This document shows positions 11,331 through 17,143 of a stretch of 17,143 bases of DNA, piece after piece. Position numbers and translations under genes: made by a program. Source of the stretch: CAYGZA01 sp964354135 (GTDB lineage: Bacteria > Planctomycetota > Planctomycetia > Pirellulales > Thermoguttaceae); NCBI GenBank assembly GCA_964354135.1, contig CAYGZA010000117.1, forward strand, positions 1 through 17,143, in the 5' to 3' direction. Position 1 is the first letter of the stretch; the number at the start of each line of letters is the position of its first letter. The notes below the pieces were generated by a model. The model was not told where the DNA came from, did no database searches, and saw nothing but the letters and a program-made list of their open reading frames with translations.

Positions 11331-12992
11331 CTACACCTGCGGCCCGAGCCGGCGGGCAAGCCGCTGGAGGGCCCCGCTGAAATCGTCGCGGCCCAGGTGG
11401 ACGTGGATCAGGCTCATGCCGCGGTCGTCGGCCCAGGCGGAGTGCAGGGCGCGGTCGAACTCGTCCTCGGTGCGGACCTCGTAGCCGGTGCCGCCGCCCA
11501 AGACCTCCGGCAGCCGGTGGTACTTCCAGGGCTGCACGTCGTTGAAGGAGAAGTTGCCCGGGTGCAGGATCCGTTCGGTGCCGTAGCCCCGATTGTCCAG
11601 GACGATGATGATCGGGCTTAAGTCCCGGCGGACGATGGTCGAGAGCTCCATGCCGGTCATCTGGAACGCCCCGTCGCCGACCAGGACCACGGGCCGCAGA
11701 TCGGGCCGGGCCGTCATCGCCCCCAACGCCGCCGGCACGGCAAATCCCATCGACGTATAGTACGCCGGGCTGATGAACTCCGTCTGCCGGTGAATCACCA
11801 GGTCGGTCGAGGCAAACAGGGCGTCGCCCGCCTCGGCAATCACCACCATCGACTCGTTGAGGAACTGGTTGAGCCGGGCAATGAGCCGCGCGATGGTGAT
11901 CGGCGCCTCCGGCCGAGGCTCGAACGGCGGCTCCTGGGCAACGGGCCGCGGCGGGATCGCGCGCGCCGGCGCCTTCACGCCCGCATCGGCCAGCCCGCGG
12001 AGGAAGTCCGAGAGCACGACGTTGTGGAAGTGATGGTGGCTGATCCGCAGCGTCTCGCTGGTGGCGTAGATGCACTTGGCGGGGTCGAGGTTGGCGGTGA
12101 AGATCCCCAGGTTGATGTCGGTCATGAAGGCCCCGAGCAGGAGGACCAGGTCGCTATCCTCGACGAAGCGGGTGACCTCTTCGCGGCCCATGGCCCCTTC
12201 GTAGAGCCCGGCGAAGAGCGGGTGCCGCTCGCTGATGACGCTCTTGCCCAGGAGCGTCGTGGTGATGGGAATGCCGGCCCGGTCCGCCAGGGCCAGCAGT
12301 TGCTCCTGGAGCCCGAAGCGGTGCAGCTCCACCCCGGCGATGATCACCGGCTTGCGGCTGGCCGCAATCCTGCGCATCGCCTCGGCGACGGCCTCGGCCA
12401 GGGCCCCGGGGTCGCTTGCCGGCCTGGTCGAGGTAGCCGTGTGCGGGCCCTCGGGCACCACGTTGACCATGTCCCGCGGCAATTCGATGTAGCCCGGCCG
12501 CTTGTAGCGCATCACCGCGTCCAGCACGCGATCGATCTCGCGGAAGGCCGTGGAGGCGTCGGTCAGGTCCGTGCTGGCCACGGTGAGGCGGCGGAAGACC
12601 TCCAGTTGCGTGCGGAAGTCCTTGACGCGGTGGTGCAAGAGGGGGTTGTTGATCCGCTCCCGCAGCCCGGGGGCGCCGCTAATCACGACCACGGGCGACT
12701 TCTCGGCGTATGCCCCCGCAATGGAATTGCACAGGCTCAAGCCGCCCACGCAATACGTCACGCAGACCGCCCCGATGCCGTTGACGCGGGCGTAGGCGTC
12801 GGCGGCAAATCCGGCGCAGTCTTCCCGGGTGCAGCCGACCACGTGGAGCGGGCTCTGGTCGAGCTTCACGTAGAACGCCAGCACGTAGTCGCCGGGGATG
12901 CCGAAGACGTGGCGGACGCCGCAAGCCAGCAGGCGCGCGATCAGGTAGTCGCCGATGGATGGGCCCGCCGCGTGAGGTTCCGTTCGGGGCAT
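11331..12992 (-). CDS. thiamine-diphosphate-dependent 2-oxo-acid decarboxylase (pyruvate/indolepyruvate decarboxylase family)
   Basis: It would decarboxylate a 2-oxo acid such as pyruvate, indolepyruvate or a branched-chain oxo acid to the aldehyde, using ThDP and Mg2+. The 553-aa length and three-domain order fit the family. Visible catalytic residues are D35 in GIPGDY, E57 in TREDCAGFAADAYAR (cofactor activation) and the H120-H121 pair. The ThDP motif follows, with G439-D440-G441, N467 and E473, the last being the PDC-type catalytic Glu. The HH pair and E473 distinguish it from acetolactate synthase. The residue aligning with Zymomonas PDC W392 appears to be Tyr, so the substrate is uncertain. 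The start codon at 12992 has GAAGG ten bases upstream. It stands alone, facing the DUF1559 gene. Confidence 0.88.
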   Translation of the reverse strand: MPRTEPHAAGPSIGDYLIARLLACGVRHVFGIPGDYVLAFYVKLDQSPLHVVGCTREDCAGFAADAYARVNGIGAVCVTYCVGGLSLCNSIAGAYAEKSPVVVISGAPGLRERINNPLLHHRVKDFRTQLEVFRRLTVASTDLTDASTAFREIDRVLDAVMRYKRPGYIELPRDMVNVVPEGPHTATSTRPASDPGALAEAVAEAMRRIAASRKPVIIAGVELHRFGLQEQLLALADRAGIPITTTLLGKSVISERHPLFAGLYEGAMGREEVTRFVEDSDLVLLLGAFMTDINLGIFTANLDPAKCIYATSETLRISHHHFHNVVLSDFLRGLADAGVKAPARAIPPRPVAQEPPFEPRPEAPITIARLIARLNQFLNESMVVIAEAGDALFASTDLVIHRQTEFISPAYYTSMGFAVPAALGAMTARPDLRPVVLVGDGAFQMTGMELSTIVRRDLSPIIIVLDNRGYGTERILHPGNFSFNDVQPWKYHRLPEVLGGGTGYEVRTEDEFDRALHSAWADDRGMSLIHVHLGRDDFSGALQRLARRLGPQV

Positions 12993-13217
12993 GGGACTCG
13001 CACCTTCACTGGTCTCAGGAAATGGGAAGGGGGATTCACCGCGGGGGCACGGAGAACACGGAGAAGCGAAAGAAGTGTCGCCAATTCACCCTGATTCTCG
13101 AAACCTCCGTGCCTCACGCCGATTCTCCGAATCGCCCCACTAGAATCATAGTGCGCCGGGACGCCTGGTTCAATCAGCGAGATGGGGGCAGGGCCCGCCG
13201 GAAATGAAAAGACAAGA

Positions 13218-13245
13218 GGCGGGCTTTGCTTGCGCTCGACCCGCC
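13218..13245 (-). terminator. weak rho-independent-like terminator for the minus-strand operon
   Basis: On the minus strand GGCGGG and CCCGCC form a six-base GC stem around a 16-base loop, followed by a T-rich tail TCTTGTCTTTTC. It lies about 120 bp downstream of the stop of the secreted coiled-coil gene. The large loop and interrupted T-run make it weak, and it may only be an intergenic palindromic repeat. Confidence 0.3.
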
Positions 13246-13296
13246 CTACGGCCATCGCTTGGTTTAGCCCCAGCCCCATCCGAAGAGACTTCTTGG

Positions 13297-13329
13297 AGAC
13301 TTCCGAAGTCTTGGAGACTTCGGAAGTCT
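13297..13329. repeat. palindromic repeat, GACTTC-S-GAAGTC family, copy 3
   Basis: AGACTTCCGAAGTCT (13297-13311) and AGACTTCGGAAGTCT (13315-13329) are perfect 15-nt inverted arms around TGG. A partial unit (AGACTTCTTGG) precedes them at about 13287. This is the same element as at 2890-2920 and 3536-3568, about 10 kb away, showing that the family is dispersed. Confidence 0.8.
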
Positions 13330-13364
13330 GGGGGGCGGAGCAACGAGTTTCCTCGGGAATCGCC

Positions 13365-14681
13365 CTACTTCTCCGCCGGTTTGGCCGGCGCGGCGGGCTT
13401 GGCCGGCCGCGGCGAGGTCCGGGCAGCCCCGGGCTGCTCCCAGCGGATGCGGCGGACGAGGATCTTGCCCTCCACCTCGGCGAAGGGCATCTTCTCGTCG
13501 AGGGCCTCCTTGTAGGCCGCCTCCCGGGCCTCGGCCGATTTGAGTATGCTCTTGGGGCGGTTGAGCCGGGAACTGCTCATCGAGACGCTAGACGCCAGGC
13601 TGAGCCGCTTGCGCCCCTTTTCCACGAGTGCCTCGATGGCGGCCCGCTTGGCCGCCGAGCCTACCAGCTCGATCTCCGCGGCGGTCTTGGCCGTTTCCAC
13701 CTGTTGGACCTGTGCGGCGGAGATCCCCTTGCCCTCCTTGAGGATCTTCTCGCAGGCAGCGATGCGGGCCGTGATCCCGGCCTCTTCCACGGCAACCAGG
13801 CGCTGCTGCGAGACCAGGTTTGCCAAGGTCTCTTGGGTGATGTCGCTCCACTCCTTGAGTTCATCGCGCTGCTTGCGGAGCACGTCCAATTCCGCCTCGA
13901 CCTTCTCGACGGCGGCACGGGCTTCCGAAGCCTTGGACCGGTAGTGCTGGCGGATCTCCACGAAGTCCTTGTAGGCGGGGTAGGAGAAGCCGTGGTCGTA
14001 GAGCGACAATACGGCCTGCACCAGTTCCTTGGCCCGCTCGGGGCTCGGGGCGACCAACGACATCTCCCCTGACGAAATGAACAACCCACCCGCCGACTCC
14101 AGGCTCGCACGAACGGAACCAGGAGGGCCGGGCCCCGAGTCCTCCGGGGGTGTGCCTGGGCCTCCGGGCTTTGTACCCGTGTCGGACTGCTTGGCTTCGC
14201 GGCTCCAGCGCTCCCACCGGAGGTGCAGCGCCCGGTCGGTCGTGAGCATGGCCATCAGTTCCTGCGACGGCAGGCGATCGGCCGGGACCTTGCTGGCCAA
14301 CTCCAAAAACGAGGTCGGTATGTCGAAGCTGCGCTGTTCTTTGGGATGCTGGATTTCCCTGTAAGGTGAGAAACTGAAAAACGGACACCGAAATCGAAGC
14401 CTGAAGGTGGCCACGTAGCGCTGCTGGGCCAGCTCGGCAATCCGCGCCCCGACCTGCTCTGCCGACGGCACGTAAACCGGCACCTCTTCCTCGGACTGGT
14501 CGAAGACGAGTTCCCGCTTGGGGATGACGGACTCGGGCTTGACCGGCGGCGCTTCCTTGGCGGCGTCGGCCTCTTTGGCCTGTGGGGTTGCCGCTGAGGG
14601 CGGGGCCGGCTGGGCCGCACAATCCGCCGCCACCGCGCAGGCAAACAACAGGGCCATAGCGGCATGCAACGTTCTTCTCAT
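13365..14681 (-). CDS. secreted coiled-coil protein of unknown function, coupled to the anti-sigma gene
   Basis: I do not recognise a family for this 438-aa protein. Residues 1-23 look like a Sec signal peptide (hydrophobic MALLFACAVAA, cleavage probably near CAAQ). A Pro/Ala/Lys-rich segment follows to about 55, then a globular part (about 56-235). That part contains a Gly/Pro-rich insert at 170-190 and a strand-helix motif SLVAPSPERAKELVQAVL reminiscent of secretin-type short domains. Residues about 241-360 are strongly helical with heptad character and charged residues, suggesting a coiled coil. The end is Pro/Ala/Lys-rich. Its start overlaps the anti-sigma stop as ATGA (14678-14681), so translation is coupled. 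A stretch around residues 95-113 (14341-14400) drops to about 47% G+C. A periplasmic partner or substrate of the sigma system is inferred. Confidence 0.75.
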   Translation of the reverse strand: MRRTLHAAMALLFACAVAADCAAQPAPPSAATPQAKEADAAKEAPPVKPESVIPKRELVFDQSEEEVPVYVPSAEQVGARIAELAQQRYVATFRLRFRCPFFSFSPYREIQHPKEQRSFDIPTSFLELASKVPADRLPSQELMAMLTTDRALHLRWERWSREAKQSDTGTKPGGPGTPPEDSGPGPPGSVRASLESAGGLFISSGEMSLVAPSPERAKELVQAVLSLYDHGFSYPAYKDFVEIRQHYRSKASEARAAVEKVEAELDVLRKQRDELKEWSDITQETLANLVSQQRLVAVEEAGITARIAACEKILKEGKGISAAQVQQVETAKTAAEIELVGSAAKRAAIEALVEKGRKRLSLASSVSMSSSRLNRPKSILKSAEAREAAYKEALDEKMPFAEVEGKILVRRIRWEQPGAARTSPRPAKPAAPAKPAEK

Positions 14682-15379
14682 GACTTGGGCTCCTTGATGG
14701 AATCATGGATGGGCGGTGCGGTCACCTGCCGGCCGAAGGTTGTACCGGCGTATGCCTCGGCAAGATACCGCTCCGCCCGATCCTTGTAGTCTTTCAGCGA
14801 GGGCTCCGTAGCCAAAAAGCCGATCGCCGCGGCCAGCCGGGCGGCGCGGGCCTCGCGGGCGATGAGCGTCTCCAGGTCGGCCTCGTCGGGAGTTGAGGGC
14901 GCTTGCGGGGCGGCGGACTCGGGTTGCGCCTGCGTCACGCTCGCATCCGCGTGCCCATTTGCCGCCGTCCGGCGGTGCTGCGGCGAACCGACAAGCAGCC
15001 AGAGCCCGGCCGCAAGCAGGATCGCGGCACACGAGGCAGCCGCCGTCCACACCCAGCGGCGCGTCGTCCAGCGGGGTGCCATGCTCACGCTTGCGTGGGC
15101 ATGTTCCTCAGAGACGGCCGCATGGCCACGCACGCGTGGCCACGGCACCCCACCGGCAGTGCCACCCGCCGCCGCTAAGCGGGCCTCTACTGCTGCCGCC
15201 GACCCGTGCCAAATCGCTTGGGCAAGTTCAAGCGAGCGGCTCAACAGGTGGACCTCCTCGCGACACGCGGGGCAGGCCGCCAAATGGGCTTCCACCCGGC
15301 GGCGCTCGTCGCCCTCTAGCTCGCCGTCGGCGTATGGCACCAGCAGTTCGCCGATATGCTCGCAAGATTCGCTATTCAT
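14678..15379 (-). CDS. membrane-anchored anti-sigma factor with zinc-finger (ZAS) domain
   Basis: It should hold the adjacent ECF sigma factor inactive at the membrane. Residues 1-45 show the putative zinc-finger anti-sigma domain: an N-terminal CEHIGELLVPYADGEL helix and the metal motif H32-xxx-C36-xx-C39 (HLAACPAC). A linker follows, then a single membrane helix at about 109-130 and an extracytoplasmic part of about 100 residues rich in Ala and Arg. The linker segment 77-103 is encoded by a palindromic repeat module (15073-15151) and looks inserted. Its ATG (15377-15379) overlaps the end of the sigma gene by eight bases, and its stop overlaps the next gene, as in classical sigma/anti-sigma operons. 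Length is 233 aa. Confidence 0.88.
   Translation of the reverse strand: MNSESCEHIGELLVPYADGELEGDERRRVEAHLAACPACREEVHLLSRSLELAQAIWHGSAAAVEARLAAAGGTAGGVPWPRVRGHAAVSEEHAHASVSMAPRWTTRRWVWTAAASCAAILLAAGLWLLVGSPQHRRTAANGHADASVTQAQPESAAPQAPSTPDEADLETLIAREARAARLAAAIGFLATEPSLKDYKDRAERYLAEAYAGTTFGRQVTAPPIHDSIKEPKS
15073..15151. repeat. composite palindromic element inside the anti-sigma gene
   Basis: The module is bounded by GGGGTGCC (15073-15080) and its complement GGCACCCC (15144-15151). Inside are two hairpins. One pairs 15080-15090 with 15093-15103 (11-nt arms, one G-T mismatch, TT loop). The other pairs 15121-15131 with 15134-15144 (11-nt arms, one mismatch, AC loop). The arms share the CATGSNCACGC pattern with the units at 16953-17093. 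It encodes anti-sigma residues 77-103, between the zinc finger and the membrane helix. Confidence 0.75.
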
Positions 15380-15968
15380 GACGGTAACCCGCTCGTCTCA
15401 ACTCCAGTGCCAACTCCTGGCGTGCTACCCGAAGGTGGCTGCGGACGGTGGAGTCCGGCAACCGGAGGACACGGCCGATCTCCGTGGAATCGAACTCGGC
15501 AAAGTAACGCAGCACCAGGACCGACCGCATGCGAGGCTCCAGCCGCTCCAAGGCCCGGCGCACAAGAGCGGTTTCTTCGTTCTTCTCAGCAACGTCCGCG
15601 GCGTCATTCCCTTCGTTGCGGCGGCCAACGACCAACAGCCGTGTCAGCCCGCGAAAGGCACTCCACCATCGCGCGTGGCGGCGGTGCTCCAAGTGGCAGC
15701 GATTGATTGCCACGCGGAAGAGCCATCGCCGCAGCTCCGTAGCGTCCAATCCGGGTGGCGATTTCTCCCAGGCGGTCAAATAGACCTCCTGGAGGAGATC
15801 CTCGGCGCGGCTCGCCGGCACCCCGAGGGCGGCCACCATGCGCGCAAGCTCCGCGGCCGCTTCGTCCCAGACCGATCGCAGCAGGTCTCTTGCTGGGTCA
15901 TGCACGCGAGTGCGATCCGGGGCGATTCGGGTCGATGCCGCCTGGGCCGCGACCACGGCGTCTGCCAT
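15372..15968 (-). CDS. ECF-family RNA polymerase sigma factor
   Basis: This 198-aa alternative sigma factor directs RNA polymerase to a dedicated promoter set. Region 2 spans about residues 25-100, with the recognisable block SRAEDLLQEVYLTAWEK (53-69) and LRRWLFRVAINRCHLEHRR (79-97). Region 4 spans about 135-190, with LEPRMRSVLVLRYFAEFDSTEI and the helix-turn-helix SxxIGRVLRLPDSTVRSHL. There is no region 3 or 1.1, as expected for ECF members. ATG 15966-15968 has GAGG seven bases upstream. It ends eight bases inside the anti-sigma gene. I see no convincing autoregulatory promoter in the 143-bp gap upstream. Its ECF subgroup cannot be fixed from sequence alone. Confidence 0.93.
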   Translation of the reverse strand: MADAVVAAQAASTRIAPDRTRVHDPARDLLRSVWDEAAAELARMVAALGVPASRAEDLLQEVYLTAWEKSPPGLDATELRRWLFRVAINRCHLEHRRHARWWSAFRGLTRLLVVGRRNEGNDAADVAEKNEETALVRRALERLEPRMRSVLVLRYFAEFDSTEIGRVLRLPDSTVRSHLRVARQELALELRRAGYRHE

Positions 15969-16020
15969 GGCAATCCTCGTTGTCCAGTAGATTCAATGCG
16001 CCGCCACGCTTGGGTGTTGA

Positions 16021-16072
16021 GCCGCGCCGCGCAAGCGCGGCGGCTAAGCGTGCCGGGCCGACACGGCCCGGC
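16021..16072. repeat. paired GC-rich palindromes between the sigma gene and the di-haem gene
   Basis: Two stems lie side by side: CGCCGCGC-AA-GCGCGGCG (within 16021-16044) and GCCGGGCCG-ACA-CGGCCCGGC (16052-16060 with 16064-16072, nine perfect pairs). They sit between the stop of the di-haem gene and the sigma start on the same strand. They could attenuate read-through from the upstream gene, but no T-run follows. Confidence 0.6.
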
Positions 16073-16082
16073 TCTGAATAGT

Positions 16083-16110
16083 GAACCCTGAACCCTGAAC
16101 CCTGAACCCT
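16083..16110. repeat. four perfect tandem copies of GAACCCT
   Basis: Seven-base units at 16083, 16090, 16097 and 16104 follow one another without change, ending one base before the stop codon of the di-haem gene (16112). Heptamers of this sort are length-variable by slippage. No function is suggested. Confidence 0.9.
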
Positions 16111-16111
16111 C

Positions 16112-17143
16112 TTATTGCACTCCCGGCGGCGGCACGGCCTTGCCGCGGCGCTGGGCCGCTTGCTCCGCTTGGCTGTAAGTGCCGTAGAAGGGCGCGTTTG
16201 CGTCGAGCCACAACACGAGCCGCAGCCGGTCCTCGTCCGGCAGCCGGACCTGGTCCTTATGGTCCTTGTCGTGGAGGATTTCGAGAAGTCGGCTTTCATC
16301 GGCCCCGCCGTGTCCGGGCAAGGTGACGGCCTGGCTGATGCTCTTTCCGCCCCATTCGTACCAGCGGACGAAGGGGCGGAGGCTTTCATACGCGCGGGAG
16401 AAGCTCCCGGCAGGCTCGCCGGTGAGCGCTAGCGGGCTGGGGGCGCCGGCCGCACCGTCGTGGCACCGGGTGCAATGCCGGTCCAGCATCGGTTGCACAA
16501 GCACCGGGAAGGAGAACGGTTGGGTGCCCTCTGGCCCGGGCGCGATTAGCGAAGGGGGACGCTTGATGGCCGCAAGTTGCCGTTGCGGCGGGGCCGTGCC
16601 GGGCCGCTCGTGGCAGCCCACGCAGCTCCGCCGCTCGCCCGGCTGCAAGTACGTCAGACTCCGCATCGTCTGTACCGCCCGGCCCGAGGCATCGACTGCC
16701 TGAAAGTAGACCGGCTTGCGGGTCGGCACGCGGAAGTAGGCCGAGCCGTCGGCCTCCACCGGCACCGTGCCGAGGAACATCCGCGCGCTCTCGGCATTGG
16801 CGTATCCGAGCCGCGGCTGGTTGGCCACGTGGGTCTCGGTCTTGGGGAGCACCTGGAAGACGCGGAGGCTCGTGATCCTCCGGCCGGGCGGCAGCGGCAT
16901 AAGGCTCTGCCGCACGTCGGCGAGGACAAACTCCCCCTCGTCGCCCAGACCGGGTGGCATGGCGTCGCTTGCGTCGCCATGTCCTGCACCAGACATGCCC
17001 ACGCTCCGCGAGGGCATGCCACCCGACCCTTGTTCCCCGGCGGACATGGCCACGCTGCGCGAGGCCATGCCACCCGGCGTGGGCATGGCACCCATGAGCG
17101 TGCTGGGGATGACCGGCGGCACCGGACGCGGCGCCAGCGGAAT
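16112..17143 (-). CDS. di-haem protein with hydrazine-synthase alpha-like domain (partial, 5' end missing)
   Basis: The frame is open to the window edge, so the N-terminus lies outside. A GTG at 17120-17122 is in frame but has no reason to be the start. The visible 343 residues contain two c-type haem motifs, CVGCH (coded at 16610-16624) and CTRCH (16460-16474). Between and before them lie FRVPTRKPVYFQAVDASGRAVQ-type and RSLTYLQPGERRSC segments. These match planctomycete proteins carrying the hydrazine synthase alpha-subunit middle domain. The family is much wider than anammox bacteria, and no hydrazine synthesis is implied; an envelope electron-transfer or redox role is inferred. The region coded by 16953-17093 is a repeat-derived Gly/Met/Ser insert. 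It is oriented like the sigma operon, 143 bp upstream of it. Confidence 0.75.
   Translation of the reverse strand: MPLAPRPVPPVIPSTLMGAMPTPGGMASRSVAMSAGEQGSGGMPSRSVGMSGAGHGDASDAMPPGLGDEGEFVLADVRQSLMPLPPGRRITSLRVFQVLPKTETHVANQPRLGYANAESARMFLGTVPVEADGSAYFRVPTRKPVYFQAVDASGRAVQTMRSLTYLQPGERRSCVGCHERPGTAPPQRQLAAIKRPPSLIAPGPEGTQPFSFPVLVQPMLDRHCTRCHDGAAGAPSPLALTGEPAGSFSRAYESLRPFVRWYEWGGKSISQAVTLPGHGGADESRLLEILHDKDHKDQVRLPDEDRLRLVLWLDANAPFYGTYSQAEQAAQRRGKAVPPPGVQ
16953..17093. repeat. three and a half palindromic units inside the di-haem gene
   Basis: Unit 1 pairs CATGGCG 16958-16964 with CGCCATG 16975-16981. Unit 2 pairs CATGCCC 16994-17000 with GGGCATG 17012-17018. Unit 3 pairs CATGGCC 17045-17051 with GGCCATG 17063-17069. 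A half unit, GGCGTGGGCATGGCACCC, ends at about 17093. Units 2 and 3 share ACGCTSCGCGA loops and a trailing CCACCCG. On the minus strand they encode the repeated peptides GGMASRSVAMS and GGMPSRSVGMS. Confidence 0.85.

Larger units (their letters stand above)
12993..13364. other. intergenic region of mixed repeats without a gene
   Basis: This 372-bp gap contains a GGGGGCACGGAGAACACGGAG stretch near 13043-13063, which resembles CACGGAGAACACGGAG-type dispersed repeats. It also holds a GC-rich dyad (GGCGGG 13218-13223 with CCCGCC 13240-13245) and the GACTTC-family palindrome at 13297-13329. Read on the minus strand, the dyad is followed by TCTTGTCTTTTC. It could therefore terminate transcription of the coiled-coil gene that ends at 13365. 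Open frames through the region look like translated repeats and were not called. Confidence 0.55.

Noticed and set aside
11790..13094. A 434-codon plus-strand frame across the decarboxylase gene
   Set aside because: Its translation is His/Arg/Gly-rich without motifs, while the minus-strand frame holds the full ThDP-enzyme active site.
12959..13207. An 82-codon plus-strand frame containing HRGGTENTEK
   Set aside because: The peptide is the translation of a dispersed CACGGAGAACACGGAG-type repeat, not a protein signature.
14862..16091. A 409-codon plus-strand frame over the sigma/anti-sigma genes
   Set aside because: The minus strand gives a textbook ECF sigma factor and zinc-finger anti-sigma factor with overlapping starts and stops; the plus frame shows no recognisable domain.
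16112..17143. Evidence for anammox metabolism
   Set aside because: Hydrazine-synthase-alpha-like domains occur in many non-anammox planctomycetes. No other hydrazine synthase or hydrazine oxidoreductase gene is present here.

Overview
This window looks like a GC-rich bacterial chromosome (roughly 65% G+C by eye) from the phylum Planctomycetota, probably a draft or metagenome assembly, because a run of exactly 100 N interrupts it at 11157-11256. The phylum call rests on four things: a DUF1559-type protein, a di-haem protein resembling the hydrazine-synthase alpha-subunit domain family, a BamA homologue with a very long low-complexity linker, and the order rplY-pth-rpsF-ssb-rplI-dnaB. It is inferred from remembered families, not from a search.

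Region 1 (1-5044, plus strand) is a housekeeping block for translation and replication: L25/CTC, peptidyl-tRNA hydrolase, S6, SSB, L9 and DnaB. All six genes point the same way with gaps of 22-134 bp. rpsR (S18), often found between rpsF and rplI, is absent; ssb sits in that position. Palindromic repeats built on GACTTCCGAAGTC lie on both sides of rplI. Region 2 (5045-8556) begins with a repeat-rich intergenic cassette, followed by an Omp85/BamA outer-membrane assembly factor with five POTRA-like domains, a linker of about 250 residues and a C-terminal barrel.

Region 3 (8557-10905) is a small-gene accessory patch. It holds an orphan antitoxin whose partner PIN toxin is reduced to its first eight codons, a small conserved-looking protein, a membrane-protein gene broken by an in-frame TGA, a Cys-rich DUF6485-like protein and a membrane-anchored DUF1559 protein. 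Region 4 (10906-11330) is intergenic, made of palindromic and tandem repeats that run into the assembly gap.

Region 5 (11331-17143, minus strand) has a thiamine-diphosphate 2-oxo-acid decarboxylase with the complete PDC/IPDC catalytic set. Beyond it lies a translationally coupled set in the order ECF sigma factor, zinc-finger anti-sigma factor, secreted coiled-coil protein, each overlapping the next by 4-8 nt. Upstream of that set is a partial di-haem protein that runs off the window. The sigma factor presumably recruits RNA polymerase to its own regulon, the anti-sigma factor tethers it at the membrane, and the secreted protein is a candidate envelope partner.

The most unusual theme is a wealth of short palindromic repeats of several families. 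They occur between genes and also in frame inside two genes, the anti-sigma factor and the di-haem protein. In the latter, three palindromic units differ in ways that keep their arms paired.
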